Source: Ziziphus jujuba
Lineage: Eukaryota > Streptophyta > Magnoliopsida > Rosales > Rhamnaceae
Assembly: GCF_031755915.1 (NCBI RefSeq)
Contig: NC_083387.1
Span: forward strand, 4,802,501 to 4,866,500
Direction of reading: 5' to 3'
Length of the DNA: 64,000 nucleotides
The translations under genes were made by a program, and so were the position numbers. The notes under the pieces were generated by a model. The model ran no database searches. It had not been told where the DNA came from and saw only the letters and a list, made by a program, of their open reading frames with translations. Positions 48,057-59,600 of the stretch are shown one piece after another; within the stretch, counting starts at the first letter, position 1, and every line of letters begins with the position of its first letter.

Positions 48057-51000
48057 ATGGCTACTGCTTCAGGTATGTCTCCTATTCTCCAATTTGTCTC
48101 TTTTATTTGTCAAATTTGGATCATTTACGTAAATTTTAGGGTTTTTATTTGTGTGTTATTTGGGGATTAAAATTTTTTTTTTTTTTCTTTTTCTTTTTAC
48201 CCCTTTTGATTATTACGCAGAATTTTGTATTTTTTTTTTCTTTAGCTCGAAAATTAGTATTGTAAAAGATTTCTATTTGATGGTGATCTTTTGTTTGTAT
48301 AGTCACTTAGGGCGGGGATTATGCGCAATTGCTAAGCGAATATTATAATAGATGAAGAACTAGGCTAACAAAAAGGAGTAAATTTATTTTAGGGAAATTG
48401 TAGAAAAGAGGAAAAGGACGGCGTATAAACATTTTTTGAATGGGTATTTGTGTTATAATTCTTGTTATTACTTATTTGTTTGTGCTTCCATCCCTTGCTT
48501 AATTTTTTGTGCTACTTATGTGCCATACTGTTTCTGGGCCTTATAAGATTTTCAGTGCGGATGTGGACTTTGATAGATGGAATTAATTGTGGCTCTTTAT
48601 GGCGACAGAATTAACTCTAGCAGCAGAATTTCGCCAAAATTTGCATTATTAGAATTCTTTTAATCTTATGAATTTTGGGTTTCTTGTTACGCTACTCACA
48701 TGATATGTGGTTGGCTTTGTAGTTGCATTTAAGTCTAGGGAGGACCACCGGAAACAGATTGAATTGGAAGAAGCACGAAAAGCTGGGCTTGCTCCTGCTG
48801 AGGTTGATGAGGATGGAAAAGAAATTAATCCTCATATCCCTCAGTATATGTCATCTGCCCCTTGGTATCTCAATGCTGAGAGACCTGTAAGTTGATTTCC
48901 TTTGCTCTAGTATTTAGACTGAGATGCACTGTCAAAACTTCTTAGTACTGAAACATTTTGTTAATCTTTTGCATTTTAGAGTTTAAAACATCAACGGAAG
49001 TGGAAATCGGATCCAAATTATACAAAATCGTGGTATGACAGAGGTGCAAAGATTTACCAGGCTGATAAATACAGGAAGGGTGCATGTGAAAAGTGAGTGG
49101 GTTGTCTATTTTCTCTCTAATTTGCAAACCCTGAAATAAAGATCATTTTACTTGAGGAGTCAAGCTAACTTTATCAAATCTGTCGGGTTTCATCCCAATA
49201 TAAGTGCATTAGATTTTCTTAGAATTTGACTTGTAATTGCAAACCTTACTATGCTTGATTTTTTTAATTTAAAATGGTAATAAACTTCCTGGTAATGTTT
49301 ACTGGTAGTAATAAAACGATTTGTGTTCTAGTTTCCCTGTGGGATGGAGTACCAATACCCACTTACATACCAAAATAATGCTTACAATTCCTTCTCGTCC
49401 ATTGTCAATTACATGCCTTGGTGTCTAATGTTTGGTCACTTCTTCAGCTGTGGAGCTATGACTCACAACACAAAGTCATGCATGGAAAGACCTCGGAAAG
49501 TGGGAGCAAAGTGGACAAACAAACATATAGCACCTGATGAGAAAATAGAGACTTTTGAACTAGATTATGATGGCAAGCGGGACCGATGGAATGGATATGA
49601 TGCGTCAGCCTTTGCTCTTGTTGTTGAGAGATATGAAGCAAGAGATGAAGCTCGAAGAAAATACCTGAAGGAACAACAACTTAAGAAATTAGAGGAGAAA
49701 AACAATAACCAAAATGGTGAGGGAGGGGATAGTGATGAGGATGATGATGAGGATGATTTGAGGGTAGATGAAGCCAAGGTTGATGAGAGCAAACAAATGG
49801 ACTTTGCGAAGGTTGAGAAGCGTGTGCGAACAACAGGTGGTGGGAGCACAGGAACCGTCAGGTAAGATCTTATTTAACCATCATTCAGTTCATAGTATTG
49901 GCTCGTCGTCTAAGTTCATGAGAATGTCGTATTGATTTTTTCACTCCTTTGCTGGGTGTAAGATAAAATGTTACTGACATTTTGTTCTGCAGGAATTTGC
50001 GTATTCGGGAGGACACAGCAAAGTATCTTTTAAATCTTGATGTGAACTCTGCGCACTACGATCCCAAAACACGGTCCATGCGTGAGGATCCTCTTCCAGA
50101 TGCAGATCCAAATGAGAAGTTTTATGGGGTAAGCAATCTTTAAAATTCAGAACTACGAGGGATTCATTTTTTGGTTCATTTATGAGGATGTATGTTAAAT
50201 ATCTCATCTGGTTTTTGACTTCCAATGTAGGGTGATAACCAATATAGAAATAGTGGTCAAGCTTTGGAATTCAAGCAGATGAATATCCATGCTTGGGAAG
50301 CGTTTGATAAGGGACAAGACATTCACATGCAAGCGGCTCCATCCCAAGCTGAGTTGCTTTATAAGAATTTCCAGGTCATTAAAGAGAAGTTGAAATCCCA
50401 AACAAAGGACACCATTTTGGAGAAATATGGAAATGCAGCTACTGAAGAAGAACTTCCAATGGAGCTTTTACTAGGTCAAAGTGAAAGAGAAGTTGAATAT
50501 GATCGTGCTGGTAGGATCATTAAGGGGCAGGTAAGATTTGTGTCTCAAGTTATGCTCTATGTTATCAGTAAGTTTTTAATTTTGCAAATTAGATTCCTCA
50601 TTTATTCTTATTATTGATTTCGTTGATCTTTAAGGTGCCTACTTTTTGTCTATATGTTTATTCTGTTGTTGTTCTGCTAGCTTCTGTATTGATTTTGAAT
50701 TTTGTTTCAATTGTTGGTAAGGATTGTCATTTACTATCCTGTCAAATAAAAAAGAGTATTTTTTGTTGTCATTACTGTTGTTTTTATGCGTTTAGGTAGT
50801 ATAATGATTTCACATCACTTTTTTTGCAGGAGACAGCGCTCCCCAGAAGCAAGTATGAAGAAGATGTTTTTATAAACAACCATACAACTGTTTGGGGTTC
50901 ATGGTGGAAGGATCATCAATGGGGTTACAAGTGCTGCAAGCAGTTGATTCGGAACAGCTACTGCACAGGTGCTGCAGGCATTGAGGCAGCTGAGGCTGCA

Positions 51001-51819
51001 GCAGATCTTATGAAGGCTAACATTGCACGTAAAGAGGCCAATGAAGGTGAGAATTCTAGCTTTTTATACATCATGGCATTTCCTTTTTAATATTAGTCCT
51101 TAATTGTTGTAATAGCTTCTTGTTGGATATTTCTCTAATGGTGCTTATCAGCTTTTGTAACACTTGATTTTTTTCTCTAAAACAGACTCTCCTGCTCCGG
51201 TGGAGGAGAAAAGAGTTGCGACTTGGGGAACTGATATTCCAGATGATTTGGTCTTGGATGAAAAATTGCTTGCTAAAGCTCTTAAAAAGGTAAATATGAG
51301 TTACAACCTTTATCTCTCACTTTTCCTGATCTTGCTGTTATATTTTGCTTCCTGATTTTCACCAGAGTAAAGGTACTCGGACTGTGAGTGAGTTTGGAAA
51401 ATGTGACATTTGAAGGATCAAATTACATATATTTAATAATTAAAAAAAAGAACCAAAAAAAAAAAAGAAAAAGAAGAAATGTTTTTGAGTTCAGTTTGTG
51501 TGTATATCTTGAGCTTTTTTGTTAGATTTGTTTTTGAAGCTCAATTTTTTACCGTGCAATTGATTATGAAATTTGTGCTTGGACAGGAGGATGAAAGGAG
51601 GAGAGAAGAGAAAGACGAAAGAAAGCGCAAGTACAATGTTAAATGGAATGATGAGGTATTTTCAGTCGTTGCTTTCATCTTTCAATTATTTTATTGTGCA
51701 ACTTCCATGTGGATTTTCTGACATCATCTAATGCATTTCAGGTTACTCCCGAGGATATGGAGGCATATAGGATGAAGAGAATTCATCATGATGACCCAAT
51801 GAAGGACTTTCTCAACTAA
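48057..51819 (+). CDS. SLU7: pre-mRNA splicing factor SLU7
   Basis: Ten coding exons: 48057-48072, 48723-48886, 48980-49092, 49448-49861, 49993-50128, 50231-50530, 50830-51046, 51186-51289, 51587-51655 and 51742-51819. They join in frame to 536 residues, as in other plants. SLU7 is a second-step spliceosome factor that helps select the 3' splice site in the nucleus. The start [20 protein letters not shown] is the plant consensus. A CCHC zinc knuckle, [14 protein letters not shown], lies near residues 97-110 and is split by intron 3. Next come [20 protein letters not shown], an acidic run ([15 protein letters not shown]), then [20 protein letters not shown] and [20 protein letters not shown]. 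The end is [11 protein letters not shown]. The last 39 coding bases and the 3' UTR have been copied downstream (see the repeat at 51781). The call is certain. Confidence 0.98.
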
Positions 51820-52226
51820 GATCAGATTATTGTAATTAGTATTTTCCATATTAAAAAAAAAAAAAAATTTCTTTATTCTCTGCATTAACAAAAACCATGT
51901 GAACCGAAAATCATGTTTTGTGATGTTTATAATGTAAGACGGGTTCTCGACTTCGTATGATATACAACCTAAAATGTATATTTGATTTCTAGGAATCAAT
52001 TATGTTCATCATGATGACCCAATGGAGGACCTTCTCAACTAAGTTCGGATTAGTGTAATTAATATTTTCAAGAAAAAAAATAAAAGGGGTAAAAATAACT
52101 TTCTTATTCTCTGTATTAACAAAAGCCGTGCGAACCATCGATCATGTTTTGTGATGTTTATGATATGGTACAGGTTCTCAACTTCTTATAATTTATAACT
52201 CGGAAGAGTTTATGATCTCTTAGAAG

Positions 52227-53778
52227 AGTTTAATAGGGCTTTACTAGCAAACCAATGTTGGAAAATGATTAGATTTCCAAACTCCTTGGTTTCTGGAGTG
52301 TTTTAAGGCTAATATTTTCCAACATGTTCTTTCTGGGAAGCAAAATTGGGTTCTCAACCTTCACATACTTGGAGGAGCATTTTTTGGGCCAGAAAAGTGC
52401 TTGAAAGTGGTGGTATTTGGCGTGTTGGCAATGGGCAGTCTATTCGTATTTACAAGGACCCCTGGCTGCCTCCGTTAGGGGCTTCTCATGTCCTCTCTCC
52501 TCGGGTTTTAGATGAGAACGCATGTGTAGCAAGTCTGTTAACAGTTTCGGGCGGCTGGAATATCACTCATTCAGTTTTCAACTCGGATGAAGCAAGCTTA
52601 ATCCAGAATATACCTATTGGTGGCTTAGATTGCTTGGATCGTTTTGCATGGAAATATAACGTAAATGGTGTTTACAATGTTAAAACAGGCTATTGGGAAG
52701 CCAAGAAGCTTAATGGGAATAATGAAATTAGTGGTCCTAGTGATCCACGGGCTTTGCATTGGTGGCACTCTATGTGGAGATTAAATGTCCCTAATAAAGT
52801 AAAAATATTTCTCTGGCGTTGCTGTAATCATGCGATTCCTTTTTTCTTCTCGTTATATTCACGACACATTACTAACAATAACACATGTCCCATTTGTGTC
52901 TCTGGAATTGAAACTGAGTTGCATGCTTTATGGGGTTGTGCAAGTGTGTCTAGGATTTGGAGAAAGTTGGATTTCCATCATCAGCTGAAGGGTGGCGTTT
53001 ATGATAGTTTCACAAACACTTTGCAGCTGGATATTCACAAATCTACCGGTTCATCAGTGTGAAACATTTGCTTGGACTTGCTGGTGTCTATGGAATCGAA
53101 GGAATGCCCCGTTACATGGTAATTTTGTTAAAAGTGATGCTGTGCTTCTGGATTCTATCACATGTTTACAGGTTGAATATAAGAATGCGATGGAAGCTTC
53201 AGTTGAGAGAAGACAACCACGCGAGACACTGTTTTGGTCTCCCCCACGTGGAGAACGACTTACAGTTAATGTTGATGCTTCCATCAAAAAGGGTAATCCT
53301 CAGGTTGGAATAGGTGTTGTGGTCAGGAATGCTTCAGGGGAACTTGTGGGGGCTTTGGTAAAACCTTATGGTCAATCCTGGTCCGTTCTTCATGCAGAGC
53401 TTACTGCCATTCGTGAGGCTTCACTTTTTTGCAGGGAGGCCGGGTTTAACCATGTTGAAATTGTATCTGACTGTCTCCCTGCTGTTCGTCTGGTCAATTC
53501 GGAAAATAGTGGAGCTCTGTTGGATCCCTTCTGTTTTCTAGTGGAAGAAATTAAAAATTTGATTTCCGCTCATGAGAATCCGGTTTGTTTATTCAACTAC
53601 AGGGAAACTAATGCTGTAGCGCATAGTTTAGCCAACTATGCAACTGGTTTGTCTGTTTATGAGTCCTGGCTTGAGGTTGGCCCGACGTGGCTTAGTAATA
53701 TTTCATCAAGCTGATGTTTGTAATCTTGACTTTTAATTAATAAATTTCCCTGTTTTATTATTAAAAAAAAAAAAAAAA
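52227..53778 (+). mobile_element. 5'-truncated, degenerate LINE (non-LTR retrotransposon) 3' end
   Basis: The segment starts inside the reverse transcriptase C-terminal part (FNRALLAN and, after damage, SHTWRSIFWARKVLESGGIW and RVGNGQSIRIYKDPWLP). The zf-RVT region follows (WRLNVPNKVKIFLWRC, then CPICVSGIETELHALWGC). The end is an RNase H-like domain with VNVDASIKKG, LHAELTAIREAS, EIVSDCLPAVR and ETNAVAHSLANYA. It finishes in 16 A residues (53763-53778). It is dead: a stop-containing stretch lies near 52300, and a frame change near 53000-53060 separates zf-RVT from RNase H. Possible short target duplications are AGAAG (52222-52226) and AGATG (about 53778-53782), too short to be sure. It sits in copy A of the duplication and is missing from copy B. 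Confidence 0.9.
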
Positions 53779-53946
53779 GATGTCCAAGAAAACCCAAATT
53801 TTTGTTCCTTGTAACTGCCACCTGGTACGTGACTTGCAGATAGGCAAATAGATTTTATGCAGTAAGAGATGATCAGACATTACTTACATTCCTATACATA
53901 ATGGTCAAACTGATATTGGCTCATTTTCTTAGTGTAACCCAAATAT

Positions 53947-53971
53947 AAGAGAGAGAGAGAGAGAGAGAGAT
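53947..53971. repeat. (GA)n microsatellite
   Basis: About 12 GA units lie in copy A of the duplication. The matching place in copy B (near 54679) has only GAGGGAGA, so the array grew after the duplication. Confidence 0.85.
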
Positions 53972-53987
53972 CAAAATCTGCACTTCC

Positions 53988-54031
53988 TCCAATACCATAA
54001 ATCACGTGCCAACATCTCTTGAACATTCATC
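53988..54031 (-). pseudogene. duplicated 3' end fragment of the DUF761 gene
   Basis: The minus-strand tail of the DUF761 coding region (about the last 14 codons, ending RDLWY) is repeated here 720 bp before the real one. The stop codon TGA of the gene reads TGG in this copy. Beyond the ATTCATC junction the sequence switches to the SLU7 tail, so no promoter or N-terminal part is present. Confidence 0.85.
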
Positions 54032-54708
54032 ATGATGACCCAATGAAGGACTTTTCTGACTTAGTTCAGATTATTGTAATTAGTATTTTCCACATATATA
54101 TATATATAAAAAAAAAGAAAAAAAAGAAAAGAACTCTTTTTTATTATCTGTATTAACAAAAACCATGTGAACCGAAAATCATGTTTTGTGATGTTTATGA
54201 TATCATACGAGTTCTTGACTTCTCATGATTTATAACCTAAATGTATATTCGATTTCTTGAAATCAATTATGTCCGTCATGATGACCCAACGAAGGATTTT
54301 CTCAAACTAAGTTCAGATTATTGTCATTAATATTTTCAATATAAAAAAAAAAAAATTTTAAAAAAAAAGGGTAAAAAGAACTTTCTTATTCTCTGTATTA
54401 AGAAAACCATGTGAACCAATGTGATGTTAATGATATGATACAAGTTCTCAACTTCTCATAATCTATTAACTCAGAAAAGTTTAAAACTTGATGTATGTTT
54501 GATTTTTAGAAGTCCAAGAAAACCCAAATTTTTGTTACTTGTAACTACTGCCACCTCCTACGTGACTTGCGAATAGGCAATAGAATGTATGCCAAAAGAG
54601 ACGATCAGACATTACTTACATTCCTATACATAATAATCAAACAGATATTGGCTCATTTTCCGAGTGTAACCCAAATATAAGAGGGAGAAATAAAAATCTG
54701 CACTTCCT

Positions 54709-55287
54709 TCAATACCATAAATCACGTGCCAACATCTCTTGAACATTCATCTGTGCTCGGAACCTTGTTATGAATTCGTCTGCTCTCTCATCGATTCCAT
54801 TCATTTGCGGGGACGCAAAACCCATCGATTCCCACATATCGTCTCCCTCGGGAGTTGTTTCAGCTCCTCTGCCAGCTTCCTTGCTTGCTCCAGCTACTGG
54901 AACTTGAGCTGGTTGATCATGACTTGGTTTAAAATTCTTTGTTCTGGGTTGGAACTTCACCACCTGCTCAGAAACAGGCTCTTTGAAGAGCTTGTCAACG
55001 TAAACAGCATCAGAGTACTTGATGATGGTGTTGCGTTGCTCATGGAGAAGATGAAGACGCTTCGTTGATTGGACAAGGCATCGTTTACGTTGAAAACGTT
55101 GTTCAAGAAATCTATAGGGTCGAGCGGCTGCTGGGGTGATGGCGCTGGTAGTTTTAAGTTTAAGACGATTTCTTGATTTCCTGATGGCTTTAGGTTTGTT
55201 AAGCTTGTGAAGTTTGCTCTGTATTTTGGAAGTGAAACTCTTCCAGGCCTTTCTGGCTGGTGGAAGCCTCAGATTCAAGCAAGACAT
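54709..55287 (-). CDS. DUF761 domain protein (cotton-fibre-expressed-type)
   Basis: A single-exon gene of 192 residues. The C-terminus NGIDERADEFITRFRAQMNV followed by QEMLARDLWY is the DUF761 motif, found in a large plant family often named after cotton fibre-expressed proteins, with unknown biochemical role. The N-terminal third is strongly basic (RKAWKSFTSKIQSKLHKLNK, then RKSRNRLKLK), which could favour nuclear or membrane association. The middle is Pro/Ala/Glu-rich and probably disordered, with MWESMGF before the motif. No membrane segment is seen. It converges on SLU7, and its last 14 codons were included in the local duplication. Family placement is firm; function is unknown. Confidence 0.85.
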   Translation of the reverse strand: MSCLNLRLPPARKAWKSFTSKIQSKLHKLNKPKAIRKSRNRLKLKTTSAITPAAARPYRFLEQRFQRKRCLVQSTKRLHLLHEQRNTIIKYSDAVYVDKLFKEPVSEQVVKFQPRTKNFKPSHDQPAQVPVAGASKEAGRGAETTPEGDDMWESMGFASPQMNGIDERADEFITRFRAQMNVQEMLARDLWY

Positions 55288-56614
55288 GAGAACGGATGAG
55301 AGAAGAATGGCTTACCATTTGCGAAGAGAGTGATAAAATAGGGCTTTATAGTAGAGATTCGTCCCACGTATAGATTTGTTTTTTAGTTCCATATTCGGAT
55401 TGGAGGTGTAAGTAAAATATTGTATGGAGTGGCTTAGTCTCTACGCTACATGGATAATTGACACAAACCAAACTAGTCCAATTTGGCTGTGGAATATATG
55501 ATGGTAACGGCTTACTTCTTACGCCACTATTTGATGCTTTAGGGAAATTAAGTAGCTCCAATGAAGATTATCTCTTTATCATGTAGAAAAATGCTTTTTT
55601 ATACTCTATTCTTTATTTTGTTTTACAGTAGCTTAATCTTTTAGCCAAGGAAAGAACATTCAGACTATAAGGTGTATTTTACCTTCGCTTTTCAGACCCT
55701 TGATGCTTCATTCTTTTTGGCTTAAAAGATACCTATATTCTTGAAGATAAAGGTAAATTTCTTTCTCTTGTTTTTTTATAGCACTTTTTCTTCCACATTC
55801 ATATTTGTGATTGCTTTTTCAGTTGTCCCAACTTGAAGTATTCTTTATTTATTTATTATTTCCTGAGGAATAAGGAGGGTTAAAATGATTCCCAGATCTA
55901 GTAGTCGTTAACACATGAGAAGATACCAAAGAACAATTGGATAGTGGCTGGCATGTACTTTTCTTAAAAAGTTTTGACAGCAGATTTCTAATACAGATAT
56001 AACACCAAGTCCAGCACAACTTTTTGCGAGTATCATTCAACTGTTAATAACTTGGTAGTGGGAGCGACACAAATCAATGTATATTCCATTTTTTATATCT
56101 AATAAACCCATGAGCAATGCTTCAAAAGTAGCTTTAACAATGGGTTCTTTCGGAATGGATTTCCTGTCTTTCCCAAATTTCAATTTCAAGAGCAGAACAA
56201 GTGAACGGAATTGTCCAAAAAAATAAAAAAGGCTCCTGCTAAAATGCTCTGCTGCTCTCCTTGCAGGTGGAAATCTTTTCATTAGTAAGGTATATTCTAA
56301 TCCCTGCTGGGTTGTTTGAACAGCCAGTAAAATTGTTCTCCCCAGCTTGGCAACATTAATCCATTAGCAAAATGAAAACTTCTGAGAAATCTTCCTAAAT
56401 AAGTAAATATATGCACAGTACTTGTTCTTATTTGATTAATAAATAAAGATTATCCACTTGAAATTTTCCCTGGCAACGAAAAACAAAACCCAGAGAAGTA
56501 CAGACCACGTAAATGAGGGATAAATGAAAGGGTAGAGAGGAAGAGAGGTATAATATGACAATCAAGATAGTACATTAGACTAAATCATGGGCGTATACTG
56601 AAGATAACAAAAGC
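55288..56614. other. spacer between DUF761 and TIM44
   Basis: It contains the DUF761 promoter (reading left) and the TIM44 3' region. ORFs at 55849-56040 and 56037-56282 (minus) have ordinary composition, but I recognise no family and found no splice partners. Confidence 0.45.
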
Positions 56615-59600
56615 CTAGATGAGGGCTTGGGCACCAAGTTGGTGCATTTCTCTCAACCTCCATATCGGATATAAGGCACCTTCACCAAGGTCTTCAGGAT
56701 CCACCTGCTGCATGGCCCAGGCATGTATTACAGTGTGGATGGTATCCTGGTGAAACAATAATTTTAACAAAATCATAAGCCACATCTGAAATACCAAATC
56801 AACCGACGTAGTTCCATTATCTTCAACTTACCAGGAAATGAGATCAGAAAACACACATGTTTCTGCTATCACAGTGGATCTATGGAAATATAATATGACT
56901 AATTCTGGTATCATAATTTTCAATTTTCTGAAACAGTGTACTAATGTCAAGTCTCTTAAATGGTATAACTTCATTTGCTTTTCTTTTCCACCTCAGTAAC
57001 AGTTTAACAGTTTAATTTTGTTTATTAACATTACCTATCTTCAGTGAAACACCCGTTTATATTGGTAACCTCAACATACCACAGAGAGCAAAGATAACGG
57101 AAAGTTCATATAGAAAAATGGTAAAAGAGAAAAATGTCACACTTACCTTCCCACCTTCTGTTATTGCACCATTTCTATCCCGTACGCAATGGATTTGTTG
57201 TGTTTGAAACTGCAACAGCACCATCAAAAGGGCTAGTGGTGTCAAATTTTGTTAAAACTAGATAGAATTTATTTGTTACCAGGAGAAAGAAAGCATACCG
57301 ATAAAATGATTATAGGCGAGGCTCCCATCATTTTGGTCTCTCTAACATCCACCTCAGAAATATGTAGAATCTTCAACAAGAAATGATCATATATTAGTAA
57401 TAGCAGAAAAACAAGTTCATATTACCATTTGGCATGCCTTCAGAAATAATAACATCAGATGCTTACTCCAATCGACTCATTCCTACAGGTATTCATCAAT
57501 TAACAAAAGCTGCACTGTCATCTAACTTCATTCTACTAATCAAATGTGGACGAGCAACCCAAATTAACCTTAACCTTATCAAGAAGTCACATAATAAAGA
57601 CAACACCATGAATAATTGTCAAAGTGTTGGTGTAAATACTTTATAAGCAACATATTAGGTAAGCAGCACATGAGGCCTCCTTGGTAGGAGTCTATTAACA
57701 ATCATGTTTGTTTAATTATGGTTTACAAAGTGCAAAACGTTCTATCCAATCATGATGTGTCTTGTACAGTGAATTTTGATCAGTCTCAAGAAAATCGCAA
57801 ATTCATTACAGTACTTCATATCGCCACAGATTTGTATAAATGAAAATCCATATGTATAAGAAAACATGAATCCGGGGTATATTATTACCTACCTTTCTTA
57901 AAATATGTAACTTTTCATGGCAATAATAACAATATCCATCTATAAATCATAATGCATAATGGTTAACATATACAACTCAATTTCTTTTATTCCCTCCAAC
58001 ATACACAACTCAATTTCGTTTATCCCCTCTACCCTCCCATTTTCCACCTTTGACTGTTGACTCATACTAAATGCTTACAAGACAAGAAGATAACAATGAG
58101 TTTCAAACTAACACCATCCAAATAACATCTACTGCAACTATGCTCAGAACTGAAGCAAAGAACTACTCACCTTATTATCAAAAAAGATACCATGGCTCTG
58201 ATAAGCATTATGCTCTGCTTTACACCGCTCAATAACTTCAGCAGTACAATACTTCTTCAAAGTTTCAACATCTCCCTAAAAATTTAATAGATGTGATCCA
58301 TAAAGGTAAGAAAATCTAGGCATTAAAAGTTCCACCAAACAAAATAATATTTTAGAACAAAATATAACTTACTTTCATGTAAGCATTGAGCACAGGTTTG
58401 ACAGCCTCCTGTACTTCAACTACAAACTCTTGTAACGAGAAAGATCTAATGCATACAAATAAGTTCAATGAATTATCAAAAATTACAAATTTGGTTAAGA
58501 GTTTGTCAAGTCATAATAAATTCTGAATCAACAGCAGAAGGCAATTAGATCTTACGGATCTCGAAGACGAATCTCTTTGATTGTTGCAGCTGCATCTGTT
58601 TCTTGGAAGATTGATTCATTTAAACTGTTGAAAAGAGGAGACTCAAATAAACAAACAAATAATTTTCACTTCAGAATAGAATAGTAATTTGTAATATAAT
58701 GGGAAAAGTAAGAATTATATACTGAGCAGCTTACTCCTGAATTTTATGAACAATAGGGTTATCACTTGTCTCCCATCTCTCCCGCATGTCCTCAGCAATC
58801 TTCCAAAATAAAGATGTTATTGAAGCAAAACATGAAAAAAAAAGCAGAAAAAATAAAAAATAGAACTAAAAATAACTAAAAAATGCAGCATAAAATTATC
58901 ATAGAACACTTTTAATATCCTTGTTAACTAGGTTTTCAACCAAAAACCTAGAAGATGGCCCTATGATAGCACACGAGCATGGGAGATAAAAGCAAATGGA
59001 AAATGAAAAGTAATGATATCAGTAACAGCGCATACCTCGTGGCCCTTTGTCACAACTGGTTCACTATATCCACTGACATGCTTAAAAATAGGATGACCTT
59101 GCATCTAAGTCAAAAGGAGAGGAAATAAAATCATTACATGCTATCTTATTGAGAAAAATTATGTAGTTTTGAAATAAAAACATCACATTCTGAGAAAAAT
59201 CATGCAGATTTGAAATAAAAATTTAACCTTATGTTTGAAAGCCTCCCACTTCTTATTCCAACGAGACTGCTTAGAGGGTAGAATAACAATGTCAGTTCTT
59301 GTACTTCTTTCACCCTTTGGTGAGGATGATGGGTCATACTGCAGGTGCTTCCTATTATTGGGCCTACCATTTAACTCTTCCTTTACAACATCATATCCCT
59401 TCTTTGCTAAGTCAATGAACTTTGCATCCTTGATTCTCTGGAAGGCCGATGAAACATTTGAGGAAGAAATGGTAGACTTAAACTTGCCAAATAATGTCTC
59501 TGCAGAGTCATTAAGCCCAGACTGCTGGCTTCTCTGTTCCCCACTGGAGTCCTTGGTTTCATCTTTTGCATCAGCACCCTTTTCAGCTGAAGTACCAACA

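Larger units (their letters stand above)
51781..54751. repeat. nested tandem duplication of the SLU7 3' end and DUF761 3' end
   Basis: Two copies of one large unit lie in a row. Copy A (51781-54031, enlarged by a LINE insertion) and copy B (54025-54751) each run from the last SLU7 codons (ATTCATCATGATGACCC) to the last DUF761 codons (TTGAACATTCATC). At the A/B junction (54025-54031) the two ends overlap in the 7 bases ATTCATC, present at 51781-51787 in SLU7 and at 54745-54751 in the DUF761 gene. Each copy also contains an older internal duplication of the SLU7 end, with a 223-bp period in A (51781 and 52004) and about 246 bp in B. The SLU7 tail therefore occurs four times, at about 51781, 52004, 54025 and 54271. 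Only the first is part of a gene. Confidence 0.9.

Noticed and set aside
49565..49849. Ser-rich minus ORF
   Set aside because: It is antisense to the acidic stretch of SLU7 exon 4.
52992..53714. Host RNase H-type gene
   Set aside because: It continues a zf-RVT region in another frame and ends in a poly(A) tail, so it is the 3' end of a LINE.
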